NCBI GenBank assembly: GCA_902608305.1
Contig: CACLNK010000022.1
Location: 1 to 16,607 of the forward strand
Length of the DNA: 16,607 bases
Source of the DNA: an uncultured Pelagibacteraceae bacterium
Lineage (GTDB): Bacteria > Pseudomonadota > Alphaproteobacteria > Pelagibacterales > Pelagibacteraceae
Direction: 5' to 3'
The notes below the pieces were generated by a model. That model made no database searches. It was not told the origin of the DNA and worked only from the letters and a program-made list of their open reading frames with translations. Shown in pieces: positions 6,932 through 13,760 of the stretch (positions are counted from its first letter, which is position 1; each line of letters starts with the position of its first letter). The position numbers were made by a program, and so were the translations under genes.

Positions 6932-7717
6932 ATGAAAACATTTAACTATCATTCAGCAAAAGAAGTAAAAGAAGCATCGAAATTAGCATCTTCAAATTCT
7001 GCTTTTTTAGCAGGAGGCATGACAACAATTCCTTCAATGAAATTAGGATTAGCAACTTATAAAGATTTAATTGATATAAAAGGGATAAAAAAACTTTCAG
7101 GAATTAAAGCAAGCGGTAAGACTATTAAAATTGGTGCCACAACAAAACATGTAGAGGTTGCCAAATCCAAAGAAATTAAAAAAGCAATCCCATCTCTAGC
7201 AGCATTAGCAGAAGGAATTGGAGATCCTCAAGTAAGAAACAGAGGAACTATTGGTGGATCAATTGCAAACAATGATCCAGCGGCCGACTATCCGTCTGCA
7301 TGTATTGCATTAAATGCTATCATTCATACTAACAGTAGAAAAATAGATGCCGAAAAGTTTTTTAAAGGAATGTTTGAAACTTCTCTTAAAAATGGAGAAA
7401 TAATAGAAGCAATTGAATTTGAAATTCCACAAAAATCAAATTATCAAAAACTTCCAAACCCAGCTTCAAGATATGCCGTAGTTGGAGTATATGTTGCTAA
7501 ATATAAAAGAGGAGTTAATGTTGCAGTAACTGGAGCAAAATCGTGCGTATACAATGCTAAAGATTTAGCAGGCGCATTGTCTAAAAATTTTTCATCATCT
7601 GCAATTAATAACGTAAAAATAACATCTTCAGGCATGAATTCTGATATACATGCTTCGGCTAATTACAGAGCAAATATGGTTAAAACTTTTGCTCAAAAAG
7701 CCGTTGACGCTTGCTAA
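6932..7717 (+). CDS. coxM: Medium FAD-binding subunit of the form II molybdenum hydroxylase
   Basis: The flavoprotein subunit (261 residues) that takes electrons from the CoxS clusters and passes them to the external acceptor. FAD-binding motifs of the CoxM/PCMH-like family are present: AGGMTT at 27-32, TIGGSIANNDPAADYPS at 106-122 and the pre-motif GDPQVRNRG at 97-105. A C-terminal CO-dehydrogenase flavoprotein domain starts near residue 165. At 261 residues it is slightly short but within the family range. It lies 8 bases after coxL and 30 bases before the first XdhC gene. Confidence 0.93.
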   Translation: MKTFNYHSAKEVKEASKLASSNSAFLAGGMTTIPSMKLGLATYKDLIDIKGIKKLSGIKASGKTIKIGATTKHVEVAKSKEIKKAIPSLAALAEGIGDPQVRNRGTIGGSIANNDPAADYPSACIALNAIIHTNSRKIDAEKFFKGMFETSLKNGEIIEAIEFEIPQKSNYQKLPNPASRYAVVGVYVAKYKRGVNVAVTGAKSCVYNAKDLAGALSKNFSSSAINNVKITSSGMNSDIHASANYRANMVKTFAQKAVDAC

Positions 7718-7747
7718 TTAATTCTTTCAGTATTACCTTTACATCTA

Positions 7748-8077
7748 ATGAAAAATTCATTTGATGAAAAGATTCTTGAAGAAGCAAATGATTGGATAAA
7801 AGCTAATCAAAAAGTAGTTCTTGCAACGGTAATTCAAACATGGGGGTCTTCACCAAGACCTACAGGCAGTCGAATGATTGTCAATGAAAAAGGTGATTTT
7901 TCTGGGTCTGTTTCAGGTGGATGTGTAGAGACTGCAGTAGTTAGAGAATGTATTGGAATTATAAAAAACAAAAAATCATTTAAAAAGATTGAATTTAAAG
8001 TTTCAAATGAAAGTGCCTGGGAAGTTGGACTTGCATGTGGTGGAGAAATCGCAGTTTATTTAGAACATATAAATTAA
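7748..8077 (+). CDS. XdhC/CoxI-family protein, N-terminal domain type (short)
   Basis: A 109-residue protein consisting only of the XdhC/CoxI N-terminal domain (PF02625). Seen: VVLATVIQTWGSSPRPTGSRM at 23-43, the glycine/cysteine loop GSVSGGCVE at 53-61 and the closing EVGLACGGEIAVYLE at 92-106, all well conserved. XdhC-type proteins bind and protect the molybdenum cofactor, promote its sulfuration and insert it into xanthine-dehydrogenase-family enzymes; here the client would be the CoxSLM-like enzyme just upstream. It stops where the Rossmann half of a full XdhC would begin, and that half is encoded separately at 8217-8900. Paired short and long XdhC genes beside form II clusters are, to my knowledge, known in other Alphaproteobacteria, so this is not a broken gene. 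Confidence 0.9.
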   Translation: MKNSFDEKILEEANDWIKANQKVVLATVIQTWGSSPRPTGSRMIVNEKGDFSGSVSGGCVETAVVRECIGIIKNKKSFKKIEFKVSNESAWEVGLACGGEIAVYLEHIN

Positions 8078-8082
8078 AATAT

Positions 8083-8217
8083 ATGATTGAAAGGCATAAA
8101 AAATATATAAATTGGTGGAAAAATTTTTTAAAAGTTTCTGATTATGGATTGCTTTGGATATCTTTTATAAAAGGCCTAATTATCGGATTGCTAATTTATC
8201 ATTTCTTTATTATTTAA
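8083..8217 (+). CDS. 44-residue single-helix membrane protein between the two XdhC genes
   Basis: A small frame with a basic, aromatic N-terminus (HKKYINWWKNFLK, residues 5-17) and one hydrophobic helix running to the C-terminus (about 21-44, with WISFIKGLIIGLLIYHFFII at the end). It is predicted to sit in the inner membrane with the basic end in the cytoplasm. I do not recognise a family. Evidence that it is real: the ATG follows the XdhC stop by 5 bases, its TAA overlaps the next ATG in a TAATG junction, and the composition is protein-like. The frame is open further upstream to 8035, but that would overlap the conserved end of XdhC; the ATG at 8083 is preferred. No Shine-Dalgarno is seen. 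A role in bringing maturation factors or the Mo enzyme to the membrane is only a guess. Confidence 0.6.
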   Translation: MIERHKKYINWWKNFLKVSDYGLLWISFIKGLIIGLLIYHFFII

Positions 8218-8900
8218 TGAAAAAACAATTACTTGATCAAATTATAAAAAAAAAAGAAAATAAAAATGAATTTGCAATTATTACTAATATCGCAAATGGA
8301 GAAAGTTGTATTTTTGAAAAAAACAAACCTTTGGATAAAAATTTTGAGAAATATTTAGATCAAATAAATAATTTTTTTAACAAAAAGAAAAATGGAATAA
8401 TAGAAAACACTGATATATTTGTAGAAACATATGTAAGACCCATTAAAGTCATAATTGTAGGTGCAGTACATATTGCGCAATATCTTGTTGATTATGCAAA
8501 AAGTTTAAATTTTGAAATATCAATAATTGATCCAAGAGGGTACTTTGCAAGCGAACAAAGATTTCCAAATGTAAAAATTATAAACAAATGGCCAGACGAA
8601 GCTTTTAAAGAAATTGAAACTAATGAAAATTCAGCATTAATAGCTTTAACACATGATCCAAAAATTGATGATCCAGCTTTACAACATGCATTAAAAAAGA
8701 AATTTTATTATATTGGAGCTCTAGGAAGTAAAAAAACACATGAAAATAGATGTAAAAGATTAAAAGAAACAGGATTTTCTGAAAAAGAAATTAATTTGAT
8801 AGATGGACCTATTGGAATAAAACTAGGAGGAAAATCTGCACCTGAAATAGCATTATCAATAATTGCACAACTAGTTTCAAAAACTCACAATAAAAAATGA
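8217..8900 (+). CDS. XdhC-family protein, Rossmann domain type (long)
   Basis: A 227-residue protein carrying the C-terminal Rossmann domain of XdhC/CoxI proteins (PF13478), preceded by a divergent N-terminal segment. Seen: the Rossmann start IKVIIVGAVHIAQYL (76-90), IIDPRGYFASEQRFP (103-117), the LTHDPKIDDPAL box (144-155), IGALGSKKTH (166-175) and IGIKLGGKSAPEIALSI (199-215), all strongly conserved. It presumably works with the short XdhC at 7748 to mature the Mo cofactor of the CoxSLM-like enzyme. The ATG at 8217, overlapping the stop of the 44-residue gene, is preferred; the frame extends upstream to 8154 but those residues only shadow the small membrane protein. Its stop overlaps the next gene in an ATGA junction. 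Confidence 0.9.
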   Translation: MKKQLLDQIIKKKENKNEFAIITNIANGESCIFEKNKPLDKNFEKYLDQINNFFNKKKNGIIENTDIFVETYVRPIKVIIVGAVHIAQYLVDYAKSLNFEISIIDPRGYFASEQRFPNVKIINKWPDEAFKEIETNENSALIALTHDPKIDDPALQHALKKKFYYIGALGSKKTHENRCKRLKETGFSEKEINLIDGPIGIKLGGKSAPEIALSIIAQLVSKTHNKK

Positions 8901-9391
8901 AAAAATTTGTTAAGTATTCTTTATATGGTTTAACTTATGTAATTGTAATTTTTTTTCTTGCAGTAATGTTTATTGTTACAGCTAAAGCTGATCTAGTTAA
9001 ACCTAATAATGGAATAAAACCTTATCAAGTTGTTAAAATTCAATTAACAGGATTAATGAACAATGACATTCCAAATAAGAATAGCGGAATTGAACAGACA
9101 TGGGAGTTTGCCCATCCTTCAAACAAAAAATATACAGGTCCACTTTCTAAATTTGTCAATTTATTAAAAAGTGAAAGTTATAATATGCTATTAAATCATT
9201 TAGAAAGTGAAATTATTGAAGTTTTTAAAACCAATGATAAATATGGTTTTGAAGTAATAGTTTTAGGAAATGATAAAAACTATTATAAATTTCAATGGAT
9301 TGTGGAAAAGTATTATAATGATGGGCCTTTAAAAGACTGCTGGTTGACTACTTCAGTTTCTAGTCCTGTTTCTCTAGAGTCTTCTATTTGA
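8897..9391 (+). CDS. DUF4864-like membrane-anchored protein
   Basis: A 164-residue protein with an N-terminal hydrophobic helix (about 8-30, ending in VTAKA), either an uncleaved anchor or a signal peptide. A small domain of about 110 residues follows and would face the periplasm. The pattern VVKIQLTGLM near 46-55, EQTWEFAHPSNKK near 66-78, GPLSKFVNLLKS near 81-92, FEVIVLGNDKNYYKFQWIVEK near 118-138 and the closing DCWLTTSVS resembles DUF4864 (an NTF2/cystatin-like domain of unknown function). The assignment is from memory of the family and is moderate. It overlaps the XdhC stop by 4 bases (ATGA), so it is translationally tied to the Mo-enzyme genes. It is followed by a 53-base gap, probably the end of that sub-operon or the site of a second promoter. 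Confidence 0.72.
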   Translation: MKKFVKYSLYGLTYVIVIFFLAVMFIVTAKADLVKPNNGIKPYQVVKIQLTGLMNNDIPNKNSGIEQTWEFAHPSNKKYTGPLSKFVNLLKSESYNMLLNHLESEIIEVFKTNDKYGFEVIVLGNDKNYYKFQWIVEKYYNDGPLKDCWLTTSVSSPVSLESSI

Positions 9392-9444
9392 TGAGGGCAA
9401 AATTAATCTTTCATTATTTATAAAATCTAGTAGGAATCGTTTTC
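9392..9444 (+). promoter_or_regulatory. 53-base gap with a possible -10 and an AGGA ribosome-binding site
   Basis: This is the only real break between the Mo-enzyme genes and the dehydrogenase/ETF genes. It has a TATAAAAT-like -10 candidate at 9419-9426, no clear -35, and an AGGA at 9432-9435, nine bases before the downstream ATG. No hairpin terminator was found. A secondary promoter here would uncouple the two halves, but the evidence is slight. Confidence 0.3.
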
Positions 9445-11877
9445 ATGAAATCTAAAGCTAAAGTAGTAGTTGTTGGTGGCGGTGCCGTAGGAGTTAGTGC
9501 TCTTTATCATTTAGCAAAAAAAGGCTGGTCAGATGTAGTGCTTGTTGAGAGAAAAGAATTAACTTCAGGATCTACATGGCATGCTGCTGGATTACTTCCT
9601 TTATTTAATATGAGTTACTCAGTTGGACAACTCCATAAATATGCAGTCAATCTTTATAAAACATTAGAAGAAGAAACAGGAAAAAATGTTGGCTTTAGCG
9701 TTGTATCTAATATCAGATTAGCAAGCACTAAAGACAGAATGGATGAGTATCACCAATATGCAGGAGTTGCTCAAACAATTGGCGTTGATGTAAAATTTTT
9801 AAAACCAGAGCAAGTAAAAGAAATTTGGCCTTTGTGTAATATAGAAGGTTTAATTGGTGCAATTCAACATCCAGAAGACGGATACATTCAACCAGCTGAT
9901 TTAACACAAGCTTTAGCAACAGGTGCAAGAAATAAAGGTGCAGAGATTTATAGAAACACAACGGTTGTTGGTATTAAACAAACAAAAAATGGTTGGGTGG
10001 TTGAAACAGACAAAGGCTCAATTGAGTGTGAGCATGTAATTTCATGTTCAGGAAATTTTGCAAGAAAAACAGGAGAAATGGTTGGATTAGAAATTCCAGT
10101 TATTCCTGTTGAACATCAATATATTGTAACAGAACCTCATCCAGAAATTCAAAAACGAAAAAAAGATGGTTTACCAGAAATGGGAGTACTTAGAGATAGC
10201 GATGGCCGCTGGTATATGAGAGAAGAGGCAGGAGGTTTAATATTAGGACCTTATGAAGATGGAGCTCCATGTTGTTATGTAGATGGACCTTCAAAAGATT
10301 CCGAATACGAATTGTTCCAAGAAGATTTAGAAAGACTAGCTCCTCACATTGAAGGAGCAATTCGTCGTGTTCCTGCTTTTGGTGAAGTTGGAGTTAAAAA
10401 AGTTTACAATGGTGCAATTTGTTACACGCCAGATGGAAACCCAATTGTTGGTCCTGCTTGGGGATTAAAAAACTTTTGGATAAACGAAGGTCATAGTTTT
10501 GGCATTACTGCAGCAGGTGGTGCTGGCTGGCAACTTGCAGAGTGGATTATAGATGGTGAACCGACTGTAGATATGCTTGGTGTTGAACCAAGAAGATTTG
10601 GAGATTATGCATCAAAATCTTATTTAATTGAAAAAAATGAAGAAGCTTATCGAAATGTATTTGTTATTCATTATCCAGATGAAGAAAGACCAGCCGCAAG
10701 ACCATTAAGACAAGCACCATGTTATGATAGAATGAAAAGTTTAGGTGCAGTATTTGGACAAAAATTTGGATGGGAAAGAGCAAATTTCTTTGCAACAGAT
10801 GGCATGGAACAAAAAGATGATTGGTCATTTAGAAGATCAAACTGGTTTAAGGCTATGGAGAAAGAATGCAAGAATGTTAAAGAAAATGTAGGTCTTTTAG
10901 ATATGACCGCTTTTGCAAAATGTAGAATTAAAGGTCCAAAAGCAGAAGAATTTTTAGACAATTTAGTAGCAAACAAACTTCCTAAAAAAATTGGAAGAAT
11001 TAATTTATGTCACGCTCTTAATACAAAAGGCGGGGTACATTCAGAATTTACAATAATGAGAGAAGCTGAAGATAGTTTCTATTTGGTTTCTGCAGGAGCG
11101 TTTCAAAGATTAGATCACGATTGGATAATTAAATGGATGCCAAATGATGGATCCGTACAATTTGAAAATCTTACAAATTCTACAGGAGTTTTAGTTGTTT
11201 CCGGTCCAAAAGCTCGAGACTTAATGAAAAAAGTTTCAAAAGATGATTTTTCTAATGAGAATTTCAAATGGTTAAGTTCTAAAAAAGTAGATATTGGTTA
11301 TGCTCCATGTACAGCTATGAGAGTAAATTTTGTTGGTGAATTAGGGTGGGAGCTTCATCATCCAATTGAGTATCAGAACCACATTTTTGATAAGTTGATG
11401 GAAAATGGAAAAGAGTTAGGTCTAAAACCATTTGGAATTAGAGCAATGAATAGTTTGCGAGTTGAAAAATCTTACAAACTTGTAGGCACTGAGTTATCAA
11501 TAGAATATTCACCTTATGAGTCTGGACTAGATAGATTTATACATCCAAACAAGGGAAAATTTATTGGCTTAGAAGCATTAAATAAATGGAGAGAAAAAGG
11601 TTTTCAAAACAAATTAGTAACTATGGAAGTACAAAGTATAACTGATGCTGATGTTCTTGGAAATAATCCGATTTATGAAAATGGAAAAGTTGTTGGAAGA
11701 GCAACAGGCGGAGATTTTGGTTTTAGATTAAATAAATCAATAGCTTTAGGCATGGTTAAACCAGAACTTGCGACAACTGGACAAAAATTAAAAATTGATA
11801 TTTTGGGAAAAATGCATGACGCTACGATTTTAGATGAAAGTCCATACGACCCAGAAAATAAACTTTTAAGATCATAA
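9445..11877 (+). CDS. Dimethylglycine/sarcosine dehydrogenase-like flavoprotein (FAD + GcvT-like folate domain)
   Basis: An 810-residue cytoplasmic dehydrogenase of the DMGDH/SarDH family, normal length. Domains in order: a DAO-type FAD domain (about 1-385) with GGGAVG at 11-16 and STWHAAGL at 43-50, where His46 matches the covalent FAD histidine of DMGDH; the second flavin motif PDGNPIVGP at 329-337; a short linker domain (about 388-442); then a GcvT-like aminomethyltransferase domain (about 445-725) with its C-terminal barrel to about 805. Family members oxidatively demethylate N-methylated glycines and pass the one-carbon unit to tetrahydrofolate, with electrons going to ETF. EtfB, EtfA and ETF-QO just downstream fit that flow well. 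The substrate is not fixed by sequence; dimethylglycine or sarcosine is likely but paralogues are common. The stop overlaps the next ATG (TAATG). Confidence 0.9.
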   Translation: MKSKAKVVVVGGGAVGVSALYHLAKKGWSDVVLVERKELTSGSTWHAAGLLPLFNMSYSVGQLHKYAVNLYKTLEEETGKNVGFSVVSNIRLASTKDRMDEYHQYAGVAQTIGVDVKFLKPEQVKEIWPLCNIEGLIGAIQHPEDGYIQPADLTQALATGARNKGAEIYRNTTVVGIKQTKNGWVVETDKGSIECEHVISCSGNFARKTGEMVGLEIPVIPVEHQYIVTEPHPEIQKRKKDGLPEMGVLRDSDGRWYMREEAGGLILGPYEDGAPCCYVDGPSKDSEYELFQEDLERLAPHIEGAIRRVPAFGEVGVKKVYNGAICYTPDGNPIVGPAWGLKNFWINEGHSFGITAAGGAGWQLAEWIIDGEPTVDMLGVEPRRFGDYASKSYLIEKNEEAYRNVFVIHYPDEERPAARPLRQAPCYDRMKSLGAVFGQKFGWERANFFATDGMEQKDDWSFRRSNWFKAMEKECKNVKENVGLLDMTAFAKCRIKGPKAEEFLDNLVANKLPKKIGRINLCHALNTKGGVHSEFTIMREAEDSFYLVSAGAFQRLDHDWIIKWMPNDGSVQFENLTNSTGVLVVSGPKARDLMKKVSKDDFSNENFKWLSSKKVDIGYAPCTAMRVNFVGELGWELHHPIEYQNHIFDKLMENGKELGLKPFGIRAMNSLRVEKSYKLVGTELSIEYSPYESGLDRFIHPNKGKFIGLEALNKWREKGFQNKLVTMEVQSITDADVLGNNPIYENGKVVGRATGGDFGFRLNKSIALGMVKPELATTGQKLKIDILGKMHDATILDESPYDPENKLLRS

Positions 11878-13010
11878 TGAAAAAAATAATTTTAATATTA
11901 ATAACAATTTTCTTCACGTCAAATGTATATGCCCATTCTACAAAAAATTATAAATTTGACCTCAAAGCAAATTGTACGAAAAAAAAATCTACACTCAAAT
12001 GGGTTTCAAAAAATAAAAATACCAAAGGTGGTGAGCTAATAAGATTTCAGTCTTACACTGGTTTTGACCAAAGAACCGTTCTTATTGGTGCTCACAAAAA
12101 TAACCCAATTGAAATAACAGGATATCTACAATTACCAAAAGGTTCAGATAAAGTGCCAATAGTTATTTGGACACATAGCAGTGGTGGTCCTAAAGAATAT
12201 GTATGGAATCAATTTATCTATCATGGCACTAAAAACCTTTTAGAAGCAGGAATAGGAGTAATGTATGTAGATAATTTTTGTCATAGAGGTGCAAGAGAAA
12301 CTTGGAGAGATCAATCGAAAGTTCCACTTATTAATGGAGCGATAGATGCTATTATGGCTTATAAATTATTACAATCTCATTCAAGATCTAATGGTAAATT
12401 TGGAATTACTGGACATTCAAGAGGTGGGAACAACAGTCTTTATGTAGCAGATGTAAAATTTACATCTTTGTTTTTGGAAGGTACTAGGGGATTTGATGCA
12501 ATATTACCTGAGGCAGCAGAATGTAAGCTTGCAGGTTTCTTTGATAAGCCAGAACTAACATCAAATTCTAAATTACTTTATGTTCATGGTGCAGCAGATG
12601 ACTATACATTGCCAAATCATTGCGAAGATTATGTAAAAAAAATTAAATCTGAACCTGATAAAGTTGAGATTGATTTAAAAAAAGGTTGGTATCATGGATT
12701 CCATTTCGATCAAAAACCTAAAAGATATCAAGCAATGACAGTTCATAATTGTCCCGCTTTTTTTGTTGATAATGATGGTTTTGTTGTTGGAAATGAATGG
12801 CCTGATATGGTGTTAACTAAACATAAACTTTTTCCATCTATGGATGCTTTTTATGAAGCCGCGCAAGTTGAACCAAAAAAATTATGGAAAAAAACATTTA
12901 AAATTTTAAAAAAAGAAAAATGTCTTGAAAGAGGAGTTACAGTTGGCGGGGGCCACATGGATGAATATATGCCTCAGTTCATCAACTTCTTTAAAGAAAA
13001 TTTATTATAA
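11877..13010 (+). CDS. Secreted alpha/beta hydrolase (dienelactone-hydrolase-like)
   Basis: A 377-residue alpha/beta-hydrolase with an N-terminal Sec signal peptide: Lys-Lys, a hydrophobic core, and a likely cut after TSNVYA (Ala19). The catalytic set is visible: the nucleophile elbow GHSRGG at 179-184 with Ser181, an acid in HGAADDYTL (Asp241 or Asp242), and the histidine in GWYHGFHF (His273 or His276). THSSGG at 99-104 fits the oxyanion-hole strand. This layout resembles the dienelactone-hydrolase family (PF01738), which cleaves esters, lactones or other small bonds; the substrate is unknown. The C-terminal part beyond about residue 310 is longer than in typical dienelactone hydrolases. It overlaps the upstream dehydrogenase by one base and directly abuts etfB, so it is in the same transcript. 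A periplasmic enzyme in a cytoplasmic electron-transfer operon is unexpected. Confidence 0.82.
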   Translation: MKKIILILITIFFTSNVYAHSTKNYKFDLKANCTKKKSTLKWVSKNKNTKGGELIRFQSYTGFDQRTVLIGAHKNNPIEITGYLQLPKGSDKVPIVIWTHSSGGPKEYVWNQFIYHGTKNLLEAGIGVMYVDNFCHRGARETWRDQSKVPLINGAIDAIMAYKLLQSHSRSNGKFGITGHSRGGNNSLYVADVKFTSLFLEGTRGFDAILPEAAECKLAGFFDKPELTSNSKLLYVHGAADDYTLPNHCEDYVKKIKSEPDKVEIDLKKGWYHGFHFDQKPKRYQAMTVHNCPAFFVDNDGFVVGNEWPDMVLTKHKLFPSMDAFYEAAQVEPKKLWKKTFKILKKEKCLERGVTVGGGHMDEYMPQFINFFKENLL

Positions 13011-13760
13011 ATGAAAATATTAGTCGCTGTTAAAAGAGTTATTGATTACAACGTTCAAATTAGAGTTAAAGAAGATGGAACTGGAATCGTTACCGAAAAT
13101 GTTAAAATGTCAACCAATCCACCAGATGATAATGCTATTGAAGAGGCAGTAAAGATTAAAGAAACAGGAAAAGCTACAGAAGTTGTTGCAATTACAATCG
13201 GTGAGGAAAAAGCACAAGAAACAGTAAGAAAAGCTTTAGCGGTAGGTGCAGATAGAGGTATTCATGTAAAAGCAGAAGGAATTGTAGAACCTTTAGTTGT
13301 TGCAAAAATTTTACAAAAAATTGTTGATAAAGAAAAACCAGACCTAGTATTTATGGGCAAACAAGCAATTGATGACGATTGTAATCAAACAGGTCAAATG
13401 CTTGCAGCATTATTAAACTGGCCACAAGCAACTTTTGCATCAAAAATTGGAATTAAAGATAAAGTATTAGAAGTTGTAAGAGAAGTAGATGAGGGATTAG
13501 AAACTATTGAAGTTGTTATTCCAGCAATTGTAACTTGTGATCTAAGGCTAAATGAACCAAGATATGCATCATTACCTAATATAATGAAAGCTAAAAAGAA
13601 GCCAATAGAACAATTAAATGCTTCAGATTTAGGCGTTGATACAAAATCAAGAATTGAACAAATTAAAGTTGAAGAACCTCCAAAAAGAAAATCAGGAATT
13701 AAAGTAGCTAATGTAGCTGAACTAGTCCAAAAACTTAAAAATGAAGCAAAGGTTATATAA
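13011..13760 (+). CDS. etfB: Electron transfer flavoprotein beta subunit
   Basis: The AMP-binding subunit of the soluble heterodimer that collects electrons from FAD dehydrogenases. It is 249 residues, typical length. The sequence opens MKILVAVKRVIDYNVQIRVK, has the AMP site region FMGKQAIDDDCNQTGQM at 114-130, and carries the dehydrogenase-docking recognition loop NEPRYASLPNIMKAKKK at 181-197, with Leu188 in the anchor position. These features place it with the housekeeping (group I) ETFs of respiratory bacteria and mitochondria. Its ATG directly follows the hydrolase stop, and its stop overlaps the etfA ATG (TAATG). In this locus the dehydrogenase at 9445 is the obvious electron donor. Confidence 0.96.
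   Translation: MKILVAVKRVIDYNVQIRVKEDGTGIVTENVKMSTNPPDDNAIEEAVKIKETGKATEVVAITIGEEKAQETVRKALAVGADRGIHVKAEGIVEPLVVAKILQKIVDKEKPDLVFMGKQAIDDDCNQTGQMLAALLNWPQATFASKIGIKDKVLEVVREVDEGLETIEVVIPAIVTCDLRLNEPRYASLPNIMKAKKKPIEQLNASDLGVDTKSRIEQIKVEEPPKRKSGIKVANVAELVQKLKNEAKVI

Noticed and set aside
8035..8082. Upstream extension of the 44-residue membrane protein
   Set aside because: It would overlap the conserved last residues of the short XdhC in another frame. The ATG at 8083 lies just after that stop and gives a cleaner protein.
7748..8900. Frameshifted or broken single XdhC gene
   Set aside because: Both halves have complete motifs, normal starts and stops, and a separate frame with tidy junctions lies between them. 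This is a split gene pair rather than a pseudogene.
9728..9961. Minus-strand frame antisense to the DMGDH-like gene (also 10722-10976, and 14140-14391 and 14403-14591 over etfA)
   Set aside because: They are antisense shadows of unambiguous conserved genes; the translations are Leu/Gln/His- or Leu/Ser/Phe-biased with no recognisable motif.
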